Shown: positions 25,996-35,141, counted from the stretch's first letter. The stretch is DNA of 64,000 nt from Rhodanobacter sp. Root480 (GCF_001426645.1 NZ_LMEX01000003.1:283449-347448), one strand, 5' to 3'. Notes: generated by a model from the letters alone, not told the origin. Program-made: numbers and translations.

Positions 25996-26667
25996 ATGTT
26001 GCGCAAACTGGCTCTAGCCACTGCCATCACCTTCGGTGTCGTCGTCACCGCGCCGGCCTTTGCCCAGGACGCCTCGGCGGCGGCCGCTACCCAGCAGACC
26101 CCGGTGCAGGTCGTGCAGACGATCGCCGATCAGTTGGCCAGCGCCATCGAAGGCCACCGCGACGAGCTGAAGCAGAACCAGGAAAAACTCATCAGCGTCA
26201 TCGATGAAGTCTTCCTGCCGCACTTCGACCTGGACTACGCATCGATCCTGGTGCTGGGCCGGCACGCGAGGGAAGCGACGCCGCAGCAGCGCGAGCGCTT
26301 CGCCAAGGCGTTCTACAACTCGATCACCCATCGCTACGCCGAAGGCCTGCTGAACTACACCCGCGGCCGGGTCAAGGTGCTGCCGTTCAACGGCTCGCTC
26401 AACGACAAGCGCACCGTGGTGCGCACGCAGGTGGTGCTGGATGACGGCAAGCTGGTGTCGATCGACTACGCGTTCCGCAAGGGCCGCAGTGGCGACTGGA
26501 AAGCGTATGACGTGATCATCGAGGGCATTTCCTACGTCACCAATTACCGCAACCAGGTCGATGCGGAAATCCGCAAGGTCGGCATCAACCAGTTGATCAG
26601 CAACCTGGAAAGCCAGGGCGAGAAGGCGCTGGACACGATGGCCAAGGACAACAAGGACGCCTCGTGA
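25996..26667 (+). CDS. mlaC: Periplasmic phospholipid-binding protein MlaC
   Basis: Soluble carrier shuttling phospholipid between the MlaFEDB complex and the outer-membrane MlaA complex. The 223-residue precursor has a signal peptide (MLRKLALATAITFGVVVTAPAFA, cleavage after AFA at about 23). The mature part carries MlaC landmarks: DEVFLPHFDLDYASILVLG, FAKAFYNSITHRYAEGLLNY, VDYAFRKG-type strand (SIDYAFRKGRSGDWKAYDVI) and EGISYVTNYRNQVDAEI. AAGGAAACCCC before the ATG is a good ribosome site. Its stop overlaps the mlaB GTG. Confidence 0.95.
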   Translation: MLRKLALATAITFGVVVTAPAFAQDASAAAATQQTPVQVVQTIADQLASAIEGHRDELKQNQEKLISVIDEVFLPHFDLDYASILVLGRHAREATPQQRERFAKAFYNSITHRYAEGLLNYTRGRVKVLPFNGSLNDKRTVVRTQVVLDDGKLVSIDYAFRKGRSGDWKAYDVIIEGISYVTNYRNQVDAEIRKVGINQLISNLESQGEKALDTMAKDNKDAS

Positions 26668-26963
26668 CCGAGCCGGCTGCGCCAGCGTTTCGAGTCGCCA
26701 CGACGGAGCCGGGTACGCTGGGCGTGAGCGGTGTGCTGAGCTTCAGCACCGCCGCGGCGGCGATGCAGGCCATCAGCGCGGCCTTGGCTGCCGGCAGCTT
26801 CGACCGGCTCGACCTGGGCGAGGTGCAGCGCAGTGACAGTGCGGGCCTGGCGTGCGTGCTGGCGGTTGCGGCCTTGCCCGGCAAAACGTTGCGCGTCGTG
26901 CGCATGCCGCCGGGCATGCAGGCGCTGGCGACGGTATGCGAGGTGGATCGGTTGATCGCCTGA
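26664..26963 (+). CDS. mlaB: STAS-domain protein MlaB
   Basis: A 99-residue cytoplasmic STAS-domain protein that binds MlaF and stabilises or activates the ATPase. The STAS core VSGVLSFSTAAAAM, FDRLDLGEVQRSDSAGLACV (with the conserved D-S-A-G turn) and LRVVRMPPGMQALATV are visible. The GTG start overlaps the mlaC stop as GTGA. Last gene of the operon, followed 20 bases later by a strong bidirectional terminator. Confidence 0.9.
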   Translation: MTEPAAPAFRVATTEPGTLGVSGVLSFSTAAAAMQAISAALAAGSFDRLDLGEVQRSDSAGLACVLAVAALPGKTLRVVRMPPGMQALATVCEVDRLIA

Positions 26964-26983
26964 TTGGCGATGCGCAGAGACTG

Positions 26984-27020
26984 AAACGACAAAGGGGCCG
27001 CAAGGCCCCTTTGTCGTTTT
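26984..27020. terminator. Bidirectional intrinsic terminator between mlaB and mlaA
   Basis: AAACGACAAAGGGGCC (26984-26999) pairs with GGCCCCTTTGTCGTTT (27004-27019) around a GCAA loop: a perfect 16-base stem. It ends in TTTT on the plus strand and has the matching A-run on the other, so it can end both the mlaFEDCB and mlaA transcripts. Confidence 0.9.
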
Positions 27021-27033
27021 GCAGTGGCGCCAG

Positions 27034-27861
27034 TTACTGCTGCGTGGCCTGCTTCGGGTTCGCTTTTTCCCACTGATGCTGCTGGTCGAGCAATTCCTCG
27101 GGGTCGAAATTGTCGTCGTCCAGGCCCTGCATCTGCTGGATGACCGCAGCGGGCGGGCTGCCGTCGTAGATCCGGTACAGGCGTTGCTGGCGGTAGGCGT
27201 CACGCATGAAAACGTAGGGGTCGTAGGCCGACTTCAGGAAATTTTCCGCGTCGATCGCGCGCGAGCGCAGCGTGATCAGGTAGATCGCCTGTGGCAGGTA
27301 CTGCAGCCCGTTGTAGTGGTGGTTGTCGGCGTACAGGCTCAGCGGATCGAAGAAATAGCTGTCCACCGGCATGCGCCACATGTCACGCACCGTCGACGGC
27401 CCCAGCAGCGGCAACACCAGGTAATCGCCATCGGGCAAACCCCAGCGTGCCAGCGTCACACCAAAATCGTTGTCTTCCAGCGGAATGCCGAACTTGCTGG
27501 CCGGGTCCAGGAAACCGCCCATGCCCAGGGTCAGGTTGACCAGGAACCGGCCGGTGCTCTGCAGCGCCTGCTTCGGGCGCGCCTGCAACAAGTCGTTGGC
27601 CACCGTGATCGGCATGCGGATATTGGTGAAGAAATCGCTCACCGAGCGGCGCACGGGCGGGTTGGTGATCTTGCGGTAGCCCGCGGCGACCGGACGGATC
27701 ACGGCCTGGTCCACCGCATCGTTGAACTGGTAGGCCTTGCGGTTGTACTTTTCCAGCGGATCGTCGGTACGTGGCTTGGCAATCGTGCAGCCGGCCAGCA
27801 ACGCCATGGCAATCAGCGTCGCAAACCAGCGCAATCGAGGGGATTGAAGCAGGGAAGGCAT
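27034..27861 (-). CDS. mlaA: Outer-membrane lipoprotein MlaA (VacJ)
   Basis: Outer-membrane component of the Mla pathway that removes phospholipid from the outer leaflet and passes it to MlaC. The 275-residue precursor has a lipoprotein signal (LIAMALLAGC, lipidated Cys25). The mature part has the VacJ signature: DPLEKYNRKAYQFNDAVDQA, NPPVRRSVSDFFTNIRMPIT, RFLVNLTLGMGGFLDPAS, PLEDNDFGVTLARWGLPDGD and YLVLPLLGPSTVRD. The C-terminal tail is Gln/acidic-rich. It is convergent to mlaFEDCB, so all six Mla parts are in one locus, unlike E. coli where mlaA lies apart. Confidence 0.95.
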   Translation of the reverse strand: MPSLLQSPRLRWFATLIAMALLAGCTIAKPRTDDPLEKYNRKAYQFNDAVDQAVIRPVAAGYRKITNPPVRRSVSDFFTNIRMPITVANDLLQARPKQALQSTGRFLVNLTLGMGGFLDPASKFGIPLEDNDFGVTLARWGLPDGDYLVLPLLGPSTVRDMWRMPVDSYFFDPLSLYADNHHYNGLQYLPQAIYLITLRSRAIDAENFLKSAYDPYVFMRDAYRQQRLYRIYDGSPPAAVIQQMQGLDDDNFDPEELLDQQHQWEKANPKQATQQ

Positions 27862-27995
27862 GAGGGAGCCTGGGCTCACGGGGTAAGAGAGCGCATAAGT
27901 GTACTGCAGAGTCTTGTATTTTGCTCGGTTTTCCGGACGGCGGTGCGCCGGGTCGCGCTCGGCGACAGCGCCCGACAGGATACATGGTGCGCGCA

Positions 27996-28025
27996 TTGCC
28001 AGTCACGCCCGTGCTGCCCTACACT
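27996..28025 (+). promoter_or_regulatory. Putative sigma-70 promoter of rpoZ-spoT
   Basis: TTGCCA (27996-28001) and TACACT (28020-28025) with an 18-base spacer, ending 41 bases before the rpoZ ATG. An AT-rich patch and AAGGATTTAGCA ribosome site follow. Confidence 0.5.
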
Positions 28026-28066
28026 GTCCGGTCAGATAAGTCATTTTTTTCTCTAAGGATTTAGCA

Positions 28067-28357
28067 ATGGCACGCATTACCGTGGAAGACTGCCTTGAGG
28101 TAGTCGACAACCGATTCGAGCTGGTGTTGATGGCGACCAAGCGCGCCCGTCAGCTGGAAAAGGGCGCCGAACCGGCGGTCAACCCCGGTCACGACAAGCC
28201 GACCGTGCTGGCGCTGCGCGAGATCGCCGACCGCCGCATCGACCAGGCCACGATCGACGAAATCGACAAGAGCGAGCGCGAGCGCGCCGAGCGCGAAGCG
28301 CTGGAATGGGCCGCGGCCGAGGTGGACGACGACCTTTCCAAGGGCGGGGAAGACTGA
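28067..28357 (+). CDS. rpoZ: RNA polymerase omega subunit
   Basis: A 96-residue omega subunit that helps assemble RNA polymerase and contributes to (p)ppGpp binding. [38 protein letters not shown] and [11 protein letters not shown] are the family hallmarks. The acidic C-terminus ([16 protein letters not shown]) is typical of Xanthomonadales. Clear ribosome site AAGGA, 8 bases before the ATG. spoT follows after 135 bases, so effector synthesis and its target subunit are co-directional. Confidence 0.97.
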   Translation: MARITVEDCLEVVDNRFELVLMATKRARQLEKGAEPAVNPGHDKPTVLALREIADRRIDQATIDEIDKSERERAEREALEWAAAEVDDDLSKGGED

Positions 28358-28492
28358 TGATCCTCGGTGGCCATCACGCGAACGCAACCTGCCGGACCAG
28401 CATCGCTGGTTCGCTGAAGGCCGCGCGCCGCATGGCCACCGACATGGCCTCGCGCCCGTGCGAGGCTGGCGCCTGATCCGGCGCCACAGGCA

Positions 28493-30661
28493 ATGACCGC
28501 GCTGGGCGATCGCGACAATGTGGATGTGTCCACGTTGCCGCCTTACGTACTGGCGCTGAAGGAGCGCATTGCCTATCTGCCCGAGGCGCAGGTCGAGCGT
28601 GTGCTGCAGGCGTTCCGCATCGGCGCCAAGGCGCACGAGGGCCAATCGCGCAAGAGCGGTGAACCCTACATCACCCATCCAGTGGCCGTAGCCGGCATCC
28701 TGGCCGAGCTGGGGCTGGACACCGAAACCATCATCGCGGCGATCCTGCACGACACGCTGGAAGACACCGAGCTAAGCCGCGAGGCGCTGGCCGGCGAATT
28801 CGGCGAGGAAGTGGCCGAGCTGGTCGACGGCGTCACCAAGCTCGACAAGATGCGTTTTGGCAGCCGCCAGGAAGCCGATGCGGAAAGCTTCCGCAAAATG
28901 CTGCTGGCGATGGCGCGCGACCTGCGCGTGATCCTGATCAAGCTGGCCGACCGCCTGCACAACATGCGCACGCTGGGTGCCAAGGATGCCGCGTCGCGCC
29001 GCCGCATCGCCCGCGAAACGCTGGAGATCTACGCCCCGATCGCGCAGCGCCTGGGCATGAACAAGTTCAAGGCCGAACTGCAGGACCTGGGTTTCCGCAC
29101 GCTCTATCCCGACCGCTACCGGGTGATCCGCGAGCGCATACGCGCCGCGCTGGGCAACCGCCGCGAAGCGATGGGCAAGATCGAGTCGGCGCTGGCCGCG
29201 CGGTTGGCTTCCGATCACCTCACCGTGCGCGTGGTGGGGCGGATCAAGTCGCCGTGGAGCATCTATTCGAAGATGCGCAACGAGCACAAGAGCTTCGCGC
29301 AGTTGATGGACGTGTACGGCTTCCGCGTCATCACCGACAGCGTGATGAGCTGCTACATGGCGCTGGGCGTGGTGCACGCGCTGTACAAGCCGGTCGACCG
29401 GCGCTTCAAGGATTTCATCGCGATCCCCAAGGCCAACGGCTACCAGTCGCTGCACACCGTGCTGCTGGGGCCGTTCGGCGCGCCGATCGAAGTGCAGTTG
29501 CGCACCGCCGAGATGGACTCGTTCGCTGAAAGCGGCGTGGCCGCGCACTGGGCCTACAAGACCGAAAGCAGCCCCGCCAACAGCGCGCAGGCGCGGGCGC
29601 GCGAGTGGCTTTCGTCGCTGGCGGATAGCCAGATGAACACCACCTCGTCGTCGGAGTTCATCGAGAACGTCAAGATCGACCTGTTCCCCGACGAGGTCTA
29701 CCTGTTCACGCCGCGCGGCGACATTCTGTCGCTGCCGCGCAACGCCACCGCGCTGGATTTCGCCTACGCCGTGCACACCGACGTGGGCGACCACGCCGTG
29801 GCCGCGCGCGTGGACAAGAAACTGCTGCCGCTGCGCGCGCGGCTGGAGTCCGGCCAGCTGGTGGAGATCATCACCGCGCCATCGGCCCTGCCCAACCCGG
29901 CCTGGCTGGAATCGGTGGTCACCGGCAAGGCGCGCACCGCGATCCGCCAGTACCTGAAACACCTGCAACACGAGGACGCGGTGGATTTCGGCCACCGCAT
30001 GCTCGACCGCGCACTCGATGCGCGCGGCAGCAGCCTGGACGACATCACCGCCACCGTGCTCGACCGTTTCCTGGAAACGTCCAAGCTGAAGCGGCTGGAG
30101 GAGCTGCTGTCGGATATCGCACTGGGCAACCGCATGCCCGACGTGGTGGCCGGCCAGCTGCTGAAGTTGCGCGGCAAGCGCAAGGGCGAGGCACTGCCGA
30201 CGGTACTGCACGCGCACGAGAACATCCGCATCACCGGTGCTGAACGTGGCGTGCTGAGCTTCGCCAATTGCTGCCACCCGCTGCCTGGCGACGACATCAT
30301 CGGTTACCTCTCTTCGGGCAAGGGCATCGTGGTGCATCGCGAGGAATGCCCGAACGTGGTCGAGTTGCGCAAGTCGCCCGAGCGTTGCGTGGCGATCGAA
30401 TGGGACCGCGACGTGCAGGGCGATTACCGCGCCGAACTGCGCATCGAGGTGATCAACCGCACCGGCGTGCTGGCCACCATCGCCGCGGCCATCGCGGCAG
30501 CCGATTCCAATATCGAGAACGTGGAATACGTCGAGCGCGACGCCGCGGCCGCCACCCTGGTGTTCGCGATCGAGGTGAGGAGCCGCAAGCATCTGGCCGA
30601 CGTGATCCGTCGCGTGCGCCGCACCGGCGTCGTCAGCGGGGCGTACCGCTACCCGCTGTAG
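28493..30661 (+). CDS. spoT: Bifunctional (p)ppGpp synthetase/hydrolase SpoT
   Basis: A 722-residue long RelA/SpoT homologue controlling the stringent response. Domains in order: HD hydrolase (about 45-200; [21 protein letters not shown] with the HD metal pair, [14 protein letters not shown]), synthetase (about 240-370; [46 protein letters not shown]), TGS (about 395-455; [20 protein letters not shown]), a helical/zinc-finger-like region with [11 protein letters not shown], and a C-terminal ACT domain ([19 protein letters not shown]). Hydrolase and synthetase motifs both look intact. Follows rpoZ as in E. coli. Confidence 0.96.
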   Translation: MTALGDRDNVDVSTLPPYVLALKERIAYLPEAQVERVLQAFRIGAKAHEGQSRKSGEPYITHPVAVAGILAELGLDTETIIAAILHDTLEDTELSREALAGEFGEEVAELVDGVTKLDKMRFGSRQEADAESFRKMLLAMARDLRVILIKLADRLHNMRTLGAKDAASRRRIARETLEIYAPIAQRLGMNKFKAELQDLGFRTLYPDRYRVIRERIRAALGNRREAMGKIESALAARLASDHLTVRVVGRIKSPWSIYSKMRNEHKSFAQLMDVYGFRVITDSVMSCYMALGVVHALYKPVDRRFKDFIAIPKANGYQSLHTVLLGPFGAPIEVQLRTAEMDSFAESGVAAHWAYKTESSPANSAQARAREWLSSLADSQMNTTSSSEFIENVKIDLFPDEVYLFTPRGDILSLPRNATALDFAYAVHTDVGDHAVAARVDKKLLPLRARLESGQLVEIITAPSALPNPAWLESVVTGKARTAIRQYLKHLQHEDAVDFGHRMLDRALDARGSSLDDITATVLDRFLETSKLKRLEELLSDIALGNRMPDVVAGQLLKLRGKRKGEALPTVLHAHENIRITGAERGVLSFANCCHPLPGDDIIGYLSSGKGIVVHREECPNVVELRKSPERCVAIEWDRDVQGDYRAELRIEVINRTGVLATIAAAIAAADSNIENVEYVERDAAAATLVFAIEVRSRKHLADVIRRVRRTGVVSGAYRYPL

Positions 30662-30710
30662 GGGCCGGGATTGGGGATTCGCAAAAGCGATTGCCCGCCC
30701 GCTGCCGATG

Positions 30711-30740
30711 TGTGGGAGCGACTTCAGTCGCGATGCTTTT
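30711..30740 (+). repeat. REP element, GTGGGAGCG family, single unit
   Basis: A 30-base unit starting TGTGGGAGCG with an internal GCGACT-TC-AGTCGC hairpin and ending GATGCTTTT, between spoT and ridA. The same unit occurs as inverted pairs at 61031-61110 and 63736-63811. Flanked on both sides by a second short repeat, GGATTCGCAAAAGC (30675-30688 and 30768-30781). Confidence 0.75.
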
Positions 30741-30848
30741 GCACCGGGACTCGAGATTGGGAACGGCGGATTCGCAAAAGCCTCAGCCGCGCCTTTTCGC
30801 GCACAGGGTGCGCTCCTACAATGGCCGTTTCACCATCCGAGGCCGCCC

Positions 30849-31232
30849 ATGTCCAGTTCCGTCATCGCCACTACCGAGGCGCCCGCCGCGATCGGCCCGT
30901 ATTCGCAGGCCGTGCGTGCAGGCAACACCGTGTATTTTTCTGGCCAGATTCCGCTTGATCCGGCCACCGGCGCGCTGGTCGAGGGTGACATCACCGTGCA
31001 GACGCGGCGCGTGTTCGACAATCTGGTTGCGGTGGCGAAGGCCGCTGGCGGTTCTCTGTCGCAGATCGTGCGGGTGGGCATCTACGTCACCGACCTGGCG
31101 AATTTCGCTGCCGTCAACGCGGTGATGGCCGAGTATTTCCAGCAGCCGTATCCGGCGCGTTCCACCATCGAGGTTTCGGCGTTGCCCAAGGCGGCGCAGG
31201 TGGAAGTCGACGCCGTGATGGTGCTGGGCTGA
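30849..31232 (+). CDS. ridA: RidA family reactive-intermediate deaminase
   Basis: A 127-residue RidA (YjgF/YER057c) protein that hydrolyses reactive enamine/imine intermediates from PLP enzymes such as threonine dehydratase. Family motifs: [12 protein letters not shown] (with the substrate-contacting Tyr), [34 protein letters not shown] with the Tyr, and [20 protein letters not shown], which holds the arginine that binds the carboxylate. The ATG at 30849 gives the canonical N-terminus; the frame is open upstream through repeats. Lies between spoT and recG. Confidence 0.95.
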   Translation: MSSSVIATTEAPAAIGPYSQAVRAGNTVYFSGQIPLDPATGALVEGDITVQTRRVFDNLVAVAKAAGGSLSQIVRVGIYVTDLANFAAVNAVMAEYFQQPYPARSTIEVSALPKAAQVEVDAVMVLG

Positions 31233-31312
31233 TCGCCAGCCAGGGTCTGCGCTGACGCGTGGCTGCGACAGCGGGTCCGCGCGCGATGTGCCGCCTCGGC
31301 TAGGCTTGCCAG

Positions 31313-33451
31313 ATGGCTCCCCGTCATCCCGTCGCTGCCGCAGAACCGGGCCTTGCACCGGTGTCGACCGTACCCGGTGTCGGCCCCGCGCTGGTGAAAA
31401 CGCTGGCGCGACTGGGGCTGGAGCGGGTGCAGGATCTGTGGTTCCACCTGCCGCTGCGCTACGAGGACAAGACCCGCGTCACCGCGATGGCCGACCTGCG
31501 TGCTGGCGAGCGGGCGCAGGTTGAAGGCGTGGTGGAGGCGGTGGAGCGCGGCTTTCGCTACCGCCCGCAGTTGAAGGTGGCGATCGACGACGGCAGCGGG
31601 CATACGCTGTTGCTGCGGTTTTTCCATTTCAATCGTGCCCAGGCCGAACAACTGGTGCCGGGCACGCGGCTGCTTTGCTATGGCGAGATACGCCATGGCG
31701 CGCATGGGCTGGAAATGGTCCATCCGCAATATCGCCGGCTGGACGGCAACGACGCGGTGGCCGTCGACGAAGTGCTCAGTCCGATCTATCCCACCACCGA
31801 AGGGCTCGGCCAGAAGCGTCTGGCTGGCGTGATCGGCAAGGCGCTGGCGCTGCTGCCGCCCGCATCGCAACTGGAACTGATTCCGCCCGCGCTGTGCGCC
31901 GAGCACGGCCTCACGTCGCTGCGCGAGGCGCTGCTCTACGTGCACCGGCCGCCACCGGACGCACCGCTGGCGCAACTCGTGCTGGGGCGGCATCCGGCGC
32001 AGCAGCGGCTGGCGTTCGAGGAATTGCTGACCCAACACCTGAGCCTGCGACGCATGCGCGAGGCCGTGCGCATGCGGCATGCGCCGCCGCTGGTCGTCGA
32101 CCCCACGCTGCAGCGCCGCTTTCTGGCCACGCTGGCGTTCAAGCTTACGCGGGCGCAGCAACGGGTAAGTGCCGAGGTGGCGCAGGACCTGGCGCAGACC
32201 AAACCCATGCTGCGCCTGGTCCAGGGTGACGTCGGCAGCGGCAAGACGGTGGTGGCGGCGCTGGCGGCGCTGGCCGCGGTGTCCTCGGGCCATCAGGTGG
32301 CCTTGATGGCGCCGACCGAATTGCTGGCCGAACAGCATCTGCACAATTTCCGGCAATGGCTGCGGCCGCTGGGCATCGAGGTGGAGTGGCTGGCCGGCAA
32401 GGTCACCGGCAAGGCGCGGCGACAGGTGCTGGAACGCGTGGCGCAGGGCGCACCGGTGCTGGTCGGCACGCATGCGCTGATGCAGGAGGGCGTGAATTTT
32501 CACCGACTTGGCCTGGTCATCGTGGACGAGCAGCACCGCTTCGGCGTGCAGCAGCGGCTGGCGTTGCGCGACAAGGGCATGACCGGCGCGAATGACCCCG
32601 AGGCCGTGGCGATCGATGGCGCCGAGCAGGTACCGCACCAGCTCGTGCTCACCGCCACGCCCATACCGCGCACGCTGGCGATGAGCGCCTACGCCGACCT
32701 CGACGTTTCATCGATCGACGAACTGCCGCCCGGACGCACGCCGGTACAGACCATCGCGATCTCCAACGCGCGGCGTTTCGACGTGATCGAGCGGGTCCAG
32801 GCCGCCTGCGCCGAAGGGCGGCAGGTGTACTGGGTGTGCACCCTGATCGAGGAATCCGAACAACTGCGCGCGCAGGCGGCGGAAGTGGCGCACGCGGAGC
32901 TTTCCGCGGCTATCGGTGAAACCCGCGTCGGGCTGATCCACGGCCGCATGAAGCCGGCGGAAAAACAGCGGGTGATGGATGCGTTCAAGGCCGGCCAGCT
33001 CGCCGTGCTGGTCGCCACCACCGTGATCGAAGTGGGCGTGGACGTACCCAACGCCAGCGTCATGGTGATCGAAAACAGCGAGCGCCTGGGCCTGGCGCAG
33101 CTGCACCAGTTGCGCGGACGCGTGGGCCGCGGTGCCGTCGCCTCCAACTGCGTGTTGCTTTACCAACCGCCGCTGGGGCAGCTGGCGCGCGAGCGCCTGC
33201 AGGTGATGCGCGACAGCAACGACGGCTTCCGCATCGCCGAGAAGGATCTGGAACTGCGCGGCCCCGGCGAAGTGCTGGGCACCCGCCAGACCGGTCAGCT
33301 GAGCTTCCGCATCGCCGACCTGGCCCGCGATGCCCACCTGTTGCCCGCCGTCCAGCAAGTGGGTCAGAACATGCTGGCCGATCATCCGCAGCAGGCCAGC
33401 CAACTCATCGAACGATGGATCGGCGGTGCGGCGCGTTATGCGCATGCGTGA
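31313..33451 (+). CDS. recG: ATP-dependent DNA helicase RecG
   Basis: A 712-residue branch-migrating helicase that remodels stalled replication forks and Holliday junctions. The N-terminal wedge (OB-fold) domain starts with PGVGPALVKTLARLGL and includes the LPLRYEDKTRV segment. Helicase motifs: I GDVGSGKTVVAALAAL, Ia MAPTELLAEQH, II IVDEQHRFGVQQR, III LTATPIPRTLAM, IV region GRMKPAEKQRVMDAF, V ATTVIEVGVDVPNA and VI QLRGRVGRG. The C-terminal RecG tail (RIAEKDLELRGPGEVLGTRQ) is complete. Start ATG at 31313, near the family consensus. Confidence 0.96.
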   Translation: MAPRHPVAAAEPGLAPVSTVPGVGPALVKTLARLGLERVQDLWFHLPLRYEDKTRVTAMADLRAGERAQVEGVVEAVERGFRYRPQLKVAIDDGSGHTLLLRFFHFNRAQAEQLVPGTRLLCYGEIRHGAHGLEMVHPQYRRLDGNDAVAVDEVLSPIYPTTEGLGQKRLAGVIGKALALLPPASQLELIPPALCAEHGLTSLREALLYVHRPPPDAPLAQLVLGRHPAQQRLAFEELLTQHLSLRRMREAVRMRHAPPLVVDPTLQRRFLATLAFKLTRAQQRVSAEVAQDLAQTKPMLRLVQGDVGSGKTVVAALAALAAVSSGHQVALMAPTELLAEQHLHNFRQWLRPLGIEVEWLAGKVTGKARRQVLERVAQGAPVLVGTHALMQEGVNFHRLGLVIVDEQHRFGVQQRLALRDKGMTGANDPEAVAIDGAEQVPHQLVLTATPIPRTLAMSAYADLDVSSIDELPPGRTPVQTIAISNARRFDVIERVQAACAEGRQVYWVCTLIEESEQLRAQAAEVAHAELSAAIGETRVGLIHGRMKPAEKQRVMDAFKAGQLAVLVATTVIEVGVDVPNASVMVIENSERLGLAQLHQLRGRVGRGAVASNCVLLYQPPLGQLARERLQVMRDSNDGFRIAEKDLELRGPGEVLGTRQTGQLSFRIADLARDAHLLPAVQQVGQNMLADHPQQASQLIERWIGGAARYAHA

Positions 33452-33528
33452 TGGGTAGGGAATGGGGCGGGAAATGGGGGGTTGAGAATGGGAAATTGGA
33501 AAGGCGTCGTACCCCATCACCGATCACC

Positions 33529-33609
33529 CTGAGCGTAGCTGCGCAGCAGCGGAGTCGAAGGGCGACCTGCAGCAAGGCTTCGACTTCGCCGCTTCGCGGC
33601 TACGCTCAG
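33529..33609. repeat. Long imperfect inverted repeat downstream of recG
   Basis: The left arm (33529-33560, CTGAGCGTAGCTGCGCAGCA then GCGGAGTCGAAG) pairs with the right arm (33577-33609, GCTTCGACTTCGCCGCTTCG then CGGCTACGCTCAG) around a 16-base loop, giving a roughly 32-bp imperfect stem. It resembles dispersed CTGAGCGTAGC palindromes common in Xanthomonadales. The rest of the recG-nucleoside hydrolase gap (33452-33737) shows only low-complexity G-rich sequence with GGGAAATGGG-type repeats near 33460-33495. Confidence 0.7.
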
Positions 33610-33737
33610 CCTGAACGAACCGAGGACGGGCGCTGGTTGGCAAATGCAGAGCATCCAGACGACCGTGATGTATCGGAGTCCGCTGCCGCCACCCAACATG
33701 CACCCACTACACTGCACTTCATTACTGCGAGATCCTG

Positions 33738-34676
33738 ATGTCCCGACCGCAATTGCTGATCGATACCGACCCTGGCGTGGACGATGCGCTGGCGATTCTG
33801 ATGGCGCATGCCGATGCCGATATTGCCGCACTCAGCATCGCCGCCGGCAATGTCGGCCTGGCGCATACCGTGCGCAATGCATGCACCCTGGTCGACCTTC
33901 TTGGCAGCGCCACGCCGGTGTTTGCCGGCTGCGCCACGCCGCTGGTGCGTGCGCCGGCGGAGGACGCCGCGTTCGTGCACGGCCATGACGGTTTCGGTGA
34001 TATCGGCTTTCCGGTGCCGACGGCGGTCGTGGCCGATGAGCCTGCCGCGCTGGCTCTGCTTCGACTAACCCGCGAGCGCCCCGGCGAGCTGACCCTGGTG
34101 GCGCTGGCGCCGCTGACCAACCTGGCGCTGGCGCTGCGGCTCGACCCCACGCTGCCGCAGCGGGTCGCGCGGCTGGTGGTGATGGGCGGCGCGGTCACCG
34201 GGCACGGCAATACCGGCATGATCCCGACCGAATTCAATGTCGGTTTCGATCCGGAAGCGGCACACGTCGTGTTCGAGGCGTTTCCGTCGTTCGACCTGGT
34301 CGACTGGGAGGCTACGTTGCGACATGCCTTTGATGAAGAGACATTCGACGCATGGCTGCAGGCCGGCGATCATCGTGCCGATTTTTACGGCCGTATCGCG
34401 GGTACCGCACGGGCGTTCAATCGCAAGCACGATCGACGCGGCATCATCGCCGCCGATGCGCTGGCGATGGCGGTGGCGATCGATCCCACGATCATCACCC
34501 GCAGCGAGAAGCGCGCCGTCGCGGTGGAACTCGATGGCCGGCTCACCCGCGGCGCCACCGTAGTGGACTGGGCGCGCCGGCTCGGCGTGCCGGCCAACGC
34601 GAACATCGTGCTGGAGGTCGATCAGGCGCGTTTTGGTGCCATGGTGCGGCGAGCCCTGGGGGCCCCGGAGCGGTAG
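33738..34676 (+). CDS. Nucleoside hydrolase (IUNH family) lacking the usual active-site His
   Basis: A 312-residue member of the inosine-uridine nucleoside hydrolase family, which splits N-glycosidic bonds of nucleosides for salvage. The calcium-binding DTDPGVDDA (residues 9-17), HGHDGFGD, VALAPLTNLALAL, VVMGGAVTGHGN and TEFNVGFDPEAA are intact. At the C-terminal active-site motif, usually HDPLAVA or HDALA, the sequence reads AADALAMAVAIDP: Ala239 replaces the catalytic His while Asp240, a calcium ligand, is kept. Some IUNH subgroups use other residues here, so activity is possible. Apparently monocistronic. Confidence 0.9.
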   Translation: MSRPQLLIDTDPGVDDALAILMAHADADIAALSIAAGNVGLAHTVRNACTLVDLLGSATPVFAGCATPLVRAPAEDAAFVHGHDGFGDIGFPVPTAVVADEPAALALLRLTRERPGELTLVALAPLTNLALALRLDPTLPQRVARLVVMGGAVTGHGNTGMIPTEFNVGFDPEAAHVVFEAFPSFDLVDWEATLRHAFDEETFDAWLQAGDHRADFYGRIAGTARAFNRKHDRRGIIAADALAMAVAIDPTIITRSEKRAVAVELDGRLTRGATVVDWARRLGVPANANIVLEVDQARFGAMVRRALGAPER

Positions 34677-34701
34677 CGTGCGCGCCGCAACCGGCCTCGG
34701 C

Positions 34702-34731
34702 TTGCGGTGATTGCCATCAGGCGGCTACAAT
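34702..34731 (+). promoter_or_regulatory. Putative promoter of rpmE2
   Basis: TTGCGG (34702-34707) and TACAAT (34726-34731), 18-base spacer, 33 bases before the ATG. No Zur-like palindrome is evident. Confidence 0.5.
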
Positions 34732-34764
34732 GCCGCTCTTTTCTTCCGCCGCTTTGAGCACGCC

Positions 34765-35019
34765 ATGAAGCCCGATATCCATCCGAACTACACCCCGGTG
34801 GTGTTCCAGGATCTGTCGTCCGACTTTGCCTTCCTGACCAAGTCGACCATTTCCAGCAAGGAAACCATCAAGTGGGAGGACGGCAACGAGTATCCGCTCG
34901 TCAAAGTGGATATCTCCAGCCACTCGCACCCGTTCTACACCGGCAAGCAGAAGTCGCTGGACGTTGGCGGCCGCGTCGACAAGTTCCGTCGCCGCTACGC
35001 GGGCACTGTCAAAGAGTAA
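34765..35019 (+). CDS. rpmE2: 50S ribosomal protein L31 type B
   Basis: An 84-residue zinc-free (C-minus) L31 paralogue. [20 protein letters not shown], the type-B insertion ([20 protein letters not shown]), [13 protein letters not shown] and VDKFRRRY are diagnostic, and there are no cysteines. In bacteria that carry both forms this version replaces zinc-binding L31 under zinc limitation; whether this genome has the other form cannot be seen here. ATG at 34765 gives the canonical start. Ends 40 bases before a strong terminator, so it is its own transcript. Confidence 0.95.
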   Translation: MKPDIHPNYTPVVFQDLSSDFAFLTKSTISSKETIKWEDGNEYPLVKVDISSHSHPFYTGKQKSLDVGGRVDKFRRRYAGTVKE

Positions 35020-35059
35020 TGCCGCCGGGGTTGCCGACATGGGCAACTCGTCAGGCCGG

Positions 35060-35095
35060 GCACGGGGCGAGCATCGACTCGCCCCGTGCTTTTTT
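35060..35095 (+). terminator. Intrinsic terminator of rpmE2
   Basis: Perfect 12-base stem GCACGGGGCGAG (35060-35071) and CTCGCCCCGTGC (35078-35089), CATCGA loop, followed by TTTTTT. Confidence 0.95.
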
Positions 35096-35141
35096 GTGCG
35101 CGTCGTTCCCCCGTTTGCCTGCGGATGCGCGTGGATCGTTG

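Noticed and set aside
28772..30592. A 606-residue minus-strand frame opposite spoT
   Set aside because: Antisense shadow; spoT motifs are complete on the other strand.
30661..30848. Upstream extension of ridA to 30708
   Set aside because: The extension translates a REP element; RidA homologues start at 30849.
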